NCBI GenBank assembly: GCA_005281725.1
Contig: SSBO01000001.1
Span: forward strand, 10,618,251 to 10,682,250
Source: Wuchereria bancrofti
Taxonomy: Eukaryota; Nematoda; Chromadorea; Rhabditida; Onchocercidae
Length of the DNA: 64,000 nucleotides
Reading direction: 5' to 3'
Below, piece by piece: positions 49,555 through 62,100 of the stretch (positions are counted from its first letter, which is position 1; every line of letters begins with the position of its first letter). Both the position numbers and the translations under genes were made by a program. A model generated the notes under the pieces. The model saw nothing but the letters and a program-made list of their open reading frames with translations, was not told the DNA's origin and did not search any database.

Positions 49555-49682
49555 AAAGCAAAACTAGTAATGATGATAGTAATAATAGTAATAGTAGTAG
49601 TAATAGTAATAATAGTAGTAATAGTAATAATAATAGTAATAGTAGTAGTAATAGTAATAATAGTAGTAATAGTAGTAATAAC
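49555..49682. repeat. TAG/TAA triplet microsatellite
   Basis: About 130 bases of mixed AGT, AAT and ATAG triplets (AATAGTAATAGTAGTAGTAA and similar). Open frames on the reverse strand here are poly-Leu or poly-Thr/Ile artefacts. Confidence 0.9.
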
Positions 49683-50244
49683 AACGGCTTTGTTGTTGTT
49701 GTGGTAAATATCAAAGTGTAACATAGAGAATTGAAGACAGAAAAGTAATGCAAAGATTAATTGATAAATCAACAATACCGTCCAGTCAAATAATTTTGTA
49801 CCATTTTTAATTTAACTAATAATAATATTATCACATAATTTTTCTTACTTTATTATTACAACTTTTTCATTTTTTTCAAATTATTTCTTTTATTTTTTTA
49901 TAAACTTTTTGTTAATGGGAATTTCTTCATTTGAAACATTTAAAAGTTCATCCATTTTTAATTACTAAAATCATTCCTTTCAATTTATTCATATCTCACT
50001 AAGCAACATTTTTTTTTTTTTCATTTTTAATTCTTTCTCTCTCTCTCTCTCTCTCTCCCTCCTATCATCAATCTGTGTCTTTCTTTTTTCATAAATCAAC
50101 ATTTATTCCTACTTTTTTTGTTCACCATACCTGTCATGTTGCTCATTAACATCACTAATATCATCATCATTGTCAATATTAACATCATCAACTAATTTGA
50201 CATTGGACAGATAGATTACTGAGGTAATCTGATAGTTAGTAGAC

Positions 50245-50332
50245 TAAATTGACGATAATGACGATAATGATGATGATGATAACGATGACGATAATGATGA
50301 TGATGATAACGATGACGATAATGATGATCTGC
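50245..50332. repeat. GATGAT/AACGATGAC compound repeat
   Basis: The block ACGATAATGATGATGATGAT-AACGATG is repeated about 2.5 times with a 27-base period, embedded in a GAT triplet background. Non-coding. Confidence 0.85.
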
Positions 50333-50465
50333 TGTTGAGATGAAAAAGGAACATTTCAATCAGACTGACAAATGAAACATTTTACAACCGAAAATCTATC
50401 ATATTTTTTCAAATTCCATAAGTATACAAAAATTTTTGAGCTTAACAATAAACGAAGCAAACAAT

Positions 50466-50612
50466 GGTAACAACAATAATAATGATAATAATAACAATAA
50501 CGGCGATAATAATAAAAATAACGATAATAGTAATAATAATAATAATAACAATAATGATAATAATAATAATAACAATAATAATAATAATTAGTAATAATAA
50601 TAATAAATAACA
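50466..50612. repeat. AAT/AAC microsatellite
   Basis: Around 145 bases of AAT triplets with AAC and GAT interruptions. No gene. Confidence 0.9.
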
Positions 50613-51029
50613 AATAAAGCAGTAATATTAAGTGGTAATAGCAGTAATATGAAAGGTGTAATTAACAAATTTATCATTTAAATCCAATACTCTTTTAAAT
50701 GCTAAGTTGATGAAAGGAAGAAAAAAAAAAGAAGAAAGAAAGCCTTAAACTTTAGTCTTTCTATTTCAAACATTTCAAAAAATGGGAAAAATTGAAATAG
50801 CTTTTAACTAATTCACTGTTTCAACATAACTCTTTTTCTTTTTTTCTATTCTTTCCTTATTTTCTCCCATATGTGTGTGTCTCTTTCTCTCTCTCTCATG
50901 TTCTCTCTCCTACAACTCCCATTGGTTTATTTGTACTATTTCGCAACTCTTTTTTTTTTTCCTTTCCATCTTTTGTTTGAACAAATTTTATTTTTTTATC
51001 AAAACAAACAAAAAGGGTAAAAGAAAATA

Positions 51030-51250
51030 AGAGAGAGAGAGAGAGAGAAAAAAATGAAAAGAAAAAGAGTATATAATCACTATTTTGATGTATTATAATG
51101 TTAATAATAATAGTAGTAATAAAGTGTCTAAATATGAATTAGACATTTTTGCTTCTTCAAACGTAACGAATGATAAATAAATAAATAAGTAGATAGATAG
51201 AGAGAGAGAGAAAGAGAGGGAAAGAGATAGAGAAAGAGAGGGAGAGAGAA
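51030..51250. repeat. Two GA dinucleotide blocks
   Basis: GAGAGAGA runs lie at about 51030-51048 and 51199-51250, the second preceded by AAAT and AGAT tetranucleotides (51171-51200). Poly-Ser/Leu reverse frames here are repeat artefacts. Confidence 0.85.
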
Positions 51251-54200
51251 GATCTTTTGGGAATAAATCTCTTTTTTCATTTTCATCCATTTCCGTTTTT
51301 CCTTTTTTTTTTTACCCCATCCTATTATCTTAACTTTCAAAAAAAAAAAAAAAAAAAATCTTTCCTGAAAACCAAATTAGTCAATTTATTTTATGATAAA
51401 AAAAAAAGAAGAGGAAAAAGCTTTTTTGTTTATCATAAAATAATTCTTTAATACAATTTCAATTTAGTATTATATATGTGTTTGTATTTTTAAATTAAAT
51501 TTCATTTAATTAATTATTATTGTGTTATAAAAATATTTGTAATAGTTTGAAAAAGAAAAATGTATTCAAATATTTAATACCAATTTTATCAAAAAATTAT
51601 TTGTAATAATAACATTTTCACGATAAATGATAAATAGATCATTAAATCGATAACTGTCATCGTTCAGCAATTTATTCATTTTTTATAAGCCCAATTTTTT
51701 TTTTTTTGAATTTTTTTTTTATAAATTTATAAGCCTAAAAAGTGAAAGTAGAAATGAAAAATAAACGAAATGATCATGAATATATTATTTCTAAGTGATT
51801 CAATTCTACCATTTATTATTTCAATTTTTATTAATTAATTCATTCGATAATATATTGTCATATTATTTCTTCTTATTAAGAAAAGAATTACTGTAGTATC
51901 ATTTAACAAAATACATTAAGTACTGTAAAAGTACTGTATTATTACAAAACTAATTTATTCATTAACATACTGTAGCATTGTTTGATAATTAAAGAAATTG
52001 CATATACGGTAGCGCTGACATTAATAAATTAAATTGACAGTATACTGGTATGTCAAATTATTTTAAACTGTACAACATTACATTGATAAAAGTAGCTTTC
52101 AAATTTCTAATTTAATTTTTGCTATTTTTTTCTTGCTTTATTGCATCTATCCTAATTTACCACTATTTTAACAAATTTAATTTAATTAATCATTTTAAAC
52201 TTATTTGAATTATCTATCTTATTTTGGCAGTAATTTATTTGAGCAAATAATTCAAAATTCAATCATCATAAAAAAAAAATAATTCAATTCATGACACAGG
52301 AAGGAAAATATTCAAGTTTTGTTTGTTAATGTCATCACTTTTTTTTCTCAGAAATTTTATTTCTATTATACATTTAAATTATTATATTGCATTATGCTGT
52401 ATAATAACTATCAATAAATAATAATAACAATAATAATAATAATATTAATAATAATTTTAGTATATTACTGATACAATTTATAATGTAATAAATCCACACA
52501 ATATTGTCCTATGACCGTAACATATTATACTATAACATACGAAAGAATAAATTGCTGACCACTTGACCATTATGCTATTTGTTATACATCAATTTACAGA
52601 TTATGTGAAGGATGGCGCTAATGACCGATGATGACCTCAATGCAAAACCACTTCATTTCCTTGTCAGCTCACTCATTCATGCATTCATTCATTCATTCAC
52701 TGATTGCAATGTATGATATTGGCGATGATAATGATGTATTAATTAATATGAATTTAATTACCCCAACCGACAAGATGATGAATTACTTTTGAAAATTTCA
52801 AACAACTCTGCTAATATCTTATGCATATGAACAGATTAGAATCTTGAAAAAAAAAAAAAAAAAGGTTGAAGTAAACAAAAACAAAATAAATAAATGATGA
52901 AAAGAAAAAAACGTTTCAAATTAGTTTTACACTTTTATGGAAAAGAAAAAGAAAAAAAAAATGTAACTAAATTAAGCAACAATAAATGATCAAATTTCAG
53001 CAAATTTAAATATATTCAATAAATATGAAAACTATTATGCATTTTTATAATGTATTCAAAATTTCAACTTTTTTCATAACAGTTGGAAATGTTAAAAATT
53101 AACCTAGGATGTAAATAAATGAAATGAAAAAAAAAGCAATTCAAAGTGTTTTCAGTAAAATAATTTAATGGAACTAAACATGAAAAGCGTAGAATAAAAA
53201 TTTTGATTTCAAATAAATTTGATATCGAACGATAAGCCGGTTTATCATCCGTGAACGATTAATTAATTAATTGGAATGCACGAATGAACAGCGAAGTTTA
53301 ATACTAAATTAATTAGTACAAGTCACATTTTCGACAAATAAATGAAATTAAGAATGTAATTTATCTTCCTTAATTTATCCGCTTTTTTTTTTTTTTTTTT
53401 TTTGTAAAATTTTTCACTTTAAATCGAAAAATTCAGCAAAAAATAAAAAATTTTTAATTTTACAAAAGAAAAAACGAAAGATAATGAAAATTACTATAAA
53501 TGTTAATAATAACAATAAACAATAGTATTAATAACAATAATAATAAACAACAACAATAGTAGTAGCTATAATAATACTAATAACAGTAATAATAATAGCA
53601 ATAATAACTCAGAATACTACGAATAATAATGATAGCAACAATAATACATTAATTAGCTAATTTTACTTGGCCTACTAGGTACAAGTCCAATTTTTGTTTT
53701 TCCTGTTTTTCTTTTCATTAATTCACTGCAACTCACCCAAATCTTTTGAATCTTTTATTATTTGTCAACGGTACAATTGTCAACCATTGAAATATGAAAC
53801 AATAAAAAGAATACATGCATGCATTCATGCAAGCAAACATCTGCATATTAATTAACTCTGTCACCTGTCTGTCCTTCGTGTTTATTTTATACTCAATCAA
53901 CGTAAACAACAATTTTTTTTTTTTTTCGTGTTCTGTTTTTCGTGAAAACAAAAACAAAAAACAAAAAACTTTTTTGTTTTTTTTTTTTCACTTTCAAAAA
54001 ACATTGCAAATTAAATTTTGCAAAGATTTATAAACAAAGTCAAATAATCGATGGGAAAAACAAATTATAATGGTTAAAGATTTAGAAAACAACTCTGTTA
54101 AACTTAGAATAAAAAAATACTAATTACTGTTTAGAAAGCAATGATTTTTTTTTTTTTATTGTCAATGTTCTCATAATTAGTAAAATTGAAAAAAGAAAAA

Positions 54201-56071
54201 AAAAATGGTATAAAAAAGCAAAGGTTAAAATATATTGAATTTTATTTTTTGCTAAAGAAAAATTTGTCGTCTTTTCTTACACTAACGAAGAAGCAATTTT
54301 TTAAAAATTTGCGTAACTAAACTACTGAGAAAAAAATTTTCTTCAACAAAAAAAAAAAAATGGAAAAGAAAAAAAAGATCACAAAGAAGTTTTTACTAGT
54401 TTTACTAATAATTTCATTGAAAATTATTATTCATATGCGCATCACTTGTGTAATTTACTAACATATTAATTTTTAAAACAAAATTTTGTAAATTTTTATT
54501 GCTTAAAAATATTCCGGGTAAGTTTCATTACACTACAAAATAACTTTTTGTGTAAATTTATCGTTTCGGTAATTCGGAAAGTATTTTTTCCTTCCCATTA
54601 AAAAAAGAAGAAAGAGGTTTCATTGCAAATGAGTGTAAGAATTTGAATTGAATTCAAAGAAAGAATAAATTATTTGAAGGTAGCCATTAATGTGATGATG
54701 ACATGGTGATAGTAATATGACAATGATGGATAAATGTCACCATTTGATGTCATGATAATGGTGTGACAGTAACAATCGATGTCGCTCTTTTCAAATTATC
54801 AAAATTCTAATGAAAATAATCAAACAAGCATCCCATATAATTTTACACCAATCCACTGATAATTATACATATCGGTTGATCTAATAATAGAGTCATAAAT
54901 TTCATGAAAAATTTCAATTTTTAAATTTTATGCTTGGATGAAGAGATTTTTTTACTTTGGAAATTAGTAGTTTTTTTTCTTTTTTTTTTTTTGTGATAAA
55001 GATGAATAAATTTTCAAATAACAGTGAATGATAAAAAGAAATGCATTTTACTAAATTAGTTTAAAAAGCCAATATTGTGCGAAGTTTTCCGTTATTTTAA
55101 TTTAGAGATATATATGGAAGAAGAAATTGCAAATGAAAAGAAACTGCCAAAAATATAATCTAGCCAAGAATGGAATAAAAATTTGGCCCAGGCTAAGAAG
55201 ATAAAATAAAAGCACATATAATTAACTATTCTCACTTACTGCTTCCGTCTAGTATCAATAATAATGTAACTATCAGCAAATTGAAAAAAAAAAAATGAGG
55301 AAAATATCAAATTAAATAGAAGATAAATGGAAATTTTTGATTACTAAAATAATAAAATAGTATAAGAAATAAAATTTGCGATGAAATTTTATTTCAACGA
55401 GTTGAAGTAAAAATGACCGGAAATGAATTGTGCGATTTGACGACGATAACGAAGTAAAAGATAATACTGAAGTAAATGAAAGAAAATTCAATAAGGTCCT
55501 ATTTTCTCCCAACTTCTAGTCTAATTTTCAATTTGTTGTTCAACCTATTTCGATAACTCTTTCAGGAGGAATTAAATTTTTAAAATATAAAAAATCTGCT
55601 TTAGCTATAATTTTTTCAGAAAAAAAAGGGAGAAAAACGAGATGAAAAAGTTTAGTTTTATTTGCAATATTTGATAAAAGTATAAATTGATAAAATATAA
55701 ACCAAACAAAAAAAAAATAGCTGTTAATATTTGACTATGTTTTTATAATTTGACTGCATTTTAATATCATATATCAATTGAAATATAATAAGTTCATTAA
55801 ATTATACATTAAATTAGCTACTGCTCATATATTACAAATTATATTTTGTTGAATTATAACTCAGATATAATTTTCATTTTGACTTTATGATACACATACA
55901 CTAACTTTTTCTTCCTTCTCTTTTTCTGTTTACAAAAAAATTTTAATTCATCTTATTAGATAAAAATATTTCTTAACCTAGATCGGTTTGTTTTTAAAAA
56001 AAAAAAAAAAAATTGAGAATAAACTGCAAGGCTAGTCTTGCTTCTATTACCGCTTGCATGTTTAAGTGGTT

Positions 56072-56102
<31 letters not shown>

Positions 56103-56916
56103 TGTGCTTTTAAAATGAAATTAAATTGAATTGAATCCATTCGAAAGCAATTGAGCAATGTTAAATTTAATTAAAGTATATTGAATCGAGTTGAACGGAT
56201 TATATACTATACAGAACTGAAATACTGCACTGAATTGAATTGAACTGAAATAAGTGAAAATCAAAATTCAATGTTAAAATTTACGTACAAAAATCAATTA
56301 TTTTCATCTTATCCTATCCTTTTTAATGCATATTTCAATGCAAAAATACTAAGAAAGTGTAAAATTTGATTAATTGCATTACATTTTCTTTGAATCAAAT
56401 ATGCGAATTTAAAATGAAAACAAAAAATATTGCAAATAATGTATAAGAAAAAGAAATAACTAAGGCTCTTATCATTTCTCCTACATTTTAACTTTAAATT
56501 TTTGCAGTAAAAAATTTATGCATAATTTGGTGGAAAATTAAACGCAATTATTTTAATACTAATTGTATTTAATTTCTCATATGTACCTCATATACATATC
56601 AAAACAATTTAAAAATTTTCAAATACTTGTATACATATAGCCATGTCATATATATATATATATCTGTAATAATCATTTCATTAGGTGAAAAAAAAAATAG
56701 CTTGTATTATATTACCAATGTCCTTGAGTAAAATCGTAATTAATTTCTATCAAAAAAAAAAAAAAGAAAGTGATGAGTCATTTATAACACTGATATAGTG
56801 GAATCAAATGATGTTGCCGACAAAGTGAAAAAGAAATTTACTTTTTTTTTCAGTAATTATGGGATCAAAATTTTGGCTTTATTTTAGTAAAAATGAAACT
56901 AAAAAAAAATTTTATC

Positions 56917-57075
56917 ATTATTATTATTATCATTATTATTATTTTATTATTATTATCATTATTGTTACTATTGTTATTATCATCATTACTATTATTATCA
57001 TTATTATTATTGTTATTATTACTATCATTATTATTATCACTATTATTATTATTACTGATTATTATTATTATCATT
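56917..57075. repeat. ATT microsatellite with ATC/ACT variants
   Basis: About 160 bases of ATT triplets interspersed with ATC, ACT and GTT. It lies just upstream of the 41-bp minisatellite. Open frames in both directions are low-complexity artefacts (poly-Ile/Leu/Asn). Confidence 0.92.
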
Positions 57076-57203
57076 GTTTCTTATTTTATTTTATTAATAA
57101 TTAAAAATTCACACTTATTTATAAAACTAATTATTATGGAAGACTTCCATTTTGTGTTGCACATACGATATATGTGATTATATGGTATCAGATTGCATCA
57201 TTT

Positions 57204-57949
57204 ATACGGTAACAATAATACTCAAACAAAATCACGATTGTCGCATACGGTAACAATAATATTCAAACAGAATCACGATTGTCGCATACGGTAACAATAA
57301 TATTCAAACAGAATCACGATTGTCACATACGGTAACAATAATATTCAAACAGAATCACGATTGTCGCATACGGTAACAATAATATTCAAACAGAATCACG
57401 ATTGTCGCATACGGTAACAATAATATTCAAACAGAATCACGATTGTCGCATACGGTAACAATAATATTCAAACAGAATCACGATTGTCGCATACGGTAAC
57501 AATAATATTCAAACAGAATCACGATTGTCGCATACGATAACAATAATATTCAAACAGAATCACGATTGTCGCATACGGTAACAATAATATTCAAACAGAA
57601 TCACGATTGTCGCATACGGTAACAATAATATTCAAACAGAATCACGATTGTCACATACGGTAACAATAATATTCAAACAGAATCACGATTGTCGCATACG
57701 ATAACAATAATATTCAAACAGAATCACGATTGTCGCATACGATAACAATAATATTCAAACAGAATCACGATTGTCGCATACGATAACAATAATATTCAAA
57801 CAGAATCACGATTGTCGCATACGATAACAATAATATTCAAACAGAATCACGATTGTCGCATACGGTAACAATAATATTCAAACAGAATCACGACTGTCGC
57901 ATACGGTAACAATAATATTCAAACAGAATCACGACTGTCGCATACGGTA
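57204..57949. repeat. 41-bp minisatellite, 18 complete units
   Basis: Starting at 57204 the unit ATACGGTAACAATAATATTC (then AAACAGAATCACGATTGTCGC) repeats with an exact 41-base period. There are 18 full copies to 57941 and an 8-base partial copy. No indels are seen. Substitutions are confined to a few sites: ACGGT or ACGAT, GTCGC or GTCAC, and GATTG or GACTG near the end; the first unit has two private changes. The four units from about 57695 to 57860 share the ACGAT variant as a block, indicating local duplication. It lies about 1.2 kb upstream of the helicase start. Confidence 0.95.
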
Positions 57950-59150
57950 GCCTTTAGATTATTGCTCCTTTCATTCTTTCATTATCATAAATTTTGCTTT
58001 TTGTTTGTCTTTTTTTTCCTTTTTTTTCATTGTGTGAGACTATTATTTAGAGAAAAAGAATTGAAAAGTAGAAAAAGAAAAGAATAAAGAAGTAATACTA
58101 TAGAAGTATTAATTAATGAAAAAGTCTCACAATAGTTAATCAAAATGAAATGAAATAATTAATTGAAATAATAATAGAAAAGTGTATTACTCTTTAAGAT
58201 ACATTGAATGATGATAGTAGTAGCAGAGAAAAAGAGAGGCAGAGAGAGAGTAAGTGAAAGTACAAAGCAAGAAAGTAACATAAGATTTTGAGGTTTGTTT
58301 GCAACTTACATGCAAACCGTTTAGTTTTGTCTGCAAATAATTGTTGAGAGATTATCATGCAATAAACAGTAATTAATTTGTCTGTGTGTATGACTATCGA
58401 TATGATTACGTAATCGGTGTAATAATAGTTTAGTTTAGGTAATTGTTATGTAATGTTGATGCATTGACGTGATAAACGTACGTAACGGTAAGTGTCATTT
58501 TCCTTTATTTTTCTTGTATTGTTTTAGCTTCACTTCTTTCATTTGTTTGTTTTTTTTTTTTTCCACATCTTTAATTTATTAAATTTTCGATCATATCATT
58601 GTTTCTACCTATTTTTCTATCTGCTAATTCATTTTTTTTCCATTTTTCGTCAAACAATGAATATTTGAGATGTTAAGTTGACAGTTATTGTTACTATGAA
58701 ATATTTATTATCATTATATTCCTCAGTGTTATTTTGTTTTTACGAATGATATTAATATTATAATCTTGCTTTTGTGATTTACATTCGTCAATTCATTTGT
58801 GTTTTGGTACTTTTTCCAATTTGTAAAATTATACATAATCTTTCACTTATTTTGGACAAAGCTGGAAAAAGCGATAAGGTTAGTTTTATTTCTCTTTAAT
58901 TCTTATTCATATCTTTTAGCCAGTGTTGTAACTCAATGTGTTACATCTTTTCTTTCGTGATGAAGCTATTTCGTTAACATTTCTTTGATAGTGCACTTTT
59001 ATTGTTTTGTTAGCCTTTTTCTTCATTTTTTTTTTAAATTCTGTTATAAATGTTTATTTGTTTTGGACTTTTATTGTTTCCTTTCTTTTCTCTTGTTTCT
59101 TCGTTATTTTTAACCGTGAATGAAGACATGAAATTCTAATTGTCGTTCAC

Positions 59151-62100
59151 ATGTCAGGTCTTCTTGGAATGGTTTTAAATTTGATTGATAAGCGAAAAGG
59201 AAAAGGAATTGGTAAGACACTATTATTATTATTATTATCGCTATTGTAGCAGTATTTACAAATAGCAATTGCTAATGCAATGTTGCCGGAACAGGAATTA
59301 CGGTTACTATATTTGTATGATGACGAAATTATGAAAAGGTAATTTTGCTGTAAAGAAATATCTTTTACTTTTTTTTGTATAGGTATCCGACCATCTTCAA
59401 ACATATATTTGTTTTATTCCACTATTTTTAAAGAATAATATGAAATCAGTATGCATATAAAATTAACACACACAATATGGTACAAGTAAAATGAATGATA
59501 GATTTGACCATTAATTCTCAATATTACATTACTTTTCCAACTTGATTATTAGGCTTGCAAAATTCATGGTTGGGAGGGTTGTGTAAATGTAATTATTCAA
59601 ACTACATTTCATCTTTTCTGTTTTTCCTAACTAATTAAATCTCATTTTTTATAGAATTATTGTCATACTGTCGAGACATACTTTGTTTAAAAAAAGTAAA
59701 TTATTTACATCTCGGACTCATTTTGTTTGATTTATTCAGAGTTATTAAATTTACATTAAATTGTCAAAATTATCACTCGTAAGTATTGTAAACATATTCT
59801 TATGTTAAGGTTGCCCAGATGTTCAGTATTAAGGTTTTTGTTTTAAGTAATATTTTTTTGTTTAATTGCTTCATTTGCGATATCATTCATTCATTAGAAT
59901 AGCTTGTTAAAAAAGGAAATTATTTACGTCCCATACTCACTTTGTTTCGTTGTTTATGTAACTGCTAAATTGACTGCCGAAAAATTAAATTTTTCTATAT
60001 AATTTAATTTCGAATATGAATATCAGCTGTTCTTTACTAGATAGAATAAGAGATGAGAGATTATTTCAGTGTTCATTTTTGGTATCTAATAGTTGTCGTT
60101 CTTTAGAATTGCGCTACATCATGTGGAAGCTGTCAAGTTTGCTTTACTTCTTAGGCCTAACGAATATGAAACTCTTACCGAACAGTATAATTTTAATTGG
60201 AATGTATTCTCAGTAAAACTATGGGAACGACTATGGGAAGCACCGACACGTGCTCTTCTCTTCGAAACCGTTCTATCTTTCCTCCTATCTTGTAAGTTGT
60301 TGGTTTAAAGAATTAAACGTTATGTTGAACATTAAGTAGGAACTATTCAAACTTATCTGTAAAAAATAAAGTCGTGGTTGTAAAGTATGAGAGCATTAAT
60401 TCATTGTCGATTGTTTATCACCGAATTCATCAGATATTCCTGGTCTGAATGTTGTGCGTTCGACATGAACCGAAATGAAAGTTTCTATTGTTTTGATCTA
60501 TTGAATTTCATTATATACATCATGAAAGAGATGTATGCACATAGCTTGAAATTTTTTGGAAAATGTGATGGTAATTACTTTATTGGGACCTATATGGATT
60601 ATTTTGTAACTACTTTAGGCGATCGGAAGCTTCACAAGCGGTTGTTATGCATCAATTTTACAAGCAATTTACTCGACCTAATCGAAGTTCTAAAAAATTT
60701 CGATGAAATTTTTAAAAATATGAAGCCTGATATTGTGTGCGAAAAGATTTCCTGCATAAGCCGGCATCATGCTAATTTAATGATGCCAGTGAAAAACATA
60801 ATTGAGCAAATAGGTTTGAAATTTTAAGTAGAAATTTTAAGGATCATAAATGTAAAAGATGTATTAATAATGATAATCTTATCAAATATATCGGTTTCGA
60901 TATTTTGCTAATAAATGAACTTATATAGTTTTCGAAGATTTATTTTTGCAGTATTTTAATTGATAGTTTAATTAATACTTCTTCGACGAAGCTATTAATT
61001 TTTTTTTATTTCACATTTTTTTAAAGGAGAAACATCTGCTAAGAAATACATTTTGCGAATGATACTTGATATGGGTGAGGGAGCATTCCTGGATTTACTG
61101 AACGCAGTGGCTGCTTGCTCCGATGTTGCTCATCATTTTGTAACGGAATCATATCCTGGTTTTGAGCGAAATTATCGTAAGATGTTGATATGTTTACAAA
61201 TAAGAAGCGCTTAATTTACGGATCATTATTTGCTAACAGTTTGTGTAGCATGTTTGAAGTGCTCATGAACTAATCATATATAGCAATGAATAAACTTCTT
61301 TAGATTTTTTCTATATCTATTAGAAGCTGTTCATTGTTAATATAAGAATGATCGTTAGACATATGAAAATGTTTTTCTGCGACTAATTAATTGATTAGAA
61401 TATCAGTTTTTCTTCTTTTTTTTTGAATGACTGTTAATATAAGAATGATCGTTAGACATATGAAAATGTTTTTCTGCGACTAATTAATTGATTAGAATAT
61501 CAGTTTTTCTTCTTTTTTTTTTGAATGACTTCTTTAAATTAAACTTGGAATATGTTTTGAGTGAGAATTTTTGCTTCTTATCCTGTTACTGTTACTGATA
61601 GTGTGTTAGTTTTGTATATAAATACTGAAAAGTGGAACGGTGATTGACTAGTTGTTATACATTTCCTAATCGACTTGTTTCACTTCAGGTTTGTTTCTGC
61701 ATGAACGCAAGAAAATGGAAAGAGGTTTGGCTGCTTGTTGCATTTATTAATCTATTTGAACTACTATTTGGTTGTTGTAAATTGAATGTTATCTGTAATT
61801 AATCACTGTTTAGCTTTTTTCAGAATCTTAATTTTTCTACTTTAAAAACGGATTATCATTTCATAATTTTAAGCGAGAATCCTGCATGAATTATGAATTA
61901 CATATTTTTTTCCAAACTTTTGGTTGCATTTTTCAAACATACATTTAATTACGTTTTTATATTTTTTCCTTCATATTTGTTTTTCCATTATCGCGTTTCT
62001 ACAAATTTAGCACTTAAATTGTAAACGGCAAATGAATGTAGCTGTACGGAAAGTCTATACACTTTGTTTGAAATTTTCGAAGTGTTTTCTAAAAGATTGG

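Larger units (their letters stand above)
41976..59150. other. 17-kb gene desert rich in simple repeats
   Basis: No coding exon could be supported in this interval. It is dense in microsatellites (ATT/TTA, TAG, GATGAT, GA, TA) and A or T homopolymers, for example a 21-base T run at 53383-53403. A 28-bp unit (ACCTTTTATTTC...GACCTTCTGTT) is repeated about 2.3 times at 43553-43620. AAT-type repeats also occur near 53500-53650, and TA runs at about 56070-56097 and 56647-56662. The interval must hold the promoters of the menorin gene (minus) and the helicase gene (plus). Confidence 0.6.

Noticed and set aside
49485..57177. Poly-Leu, poly-Ile, poly-Tyr and poly-Asn open frames in microsatellites
   Set aside because: They are low-complexity artefacts of ATT, TAG and GA repeats.
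60434..60813. Start of helicase exon 4 at the better-looking CAG acceptor (60433)
   Set aside because: It needs a phase-2 donor, while the strong exon 3 donor (T|GTAAGT at 60291) is phase 1. The poorer acceptor before 60394 fits phase. Neither is certain and RNA evidence would decide.
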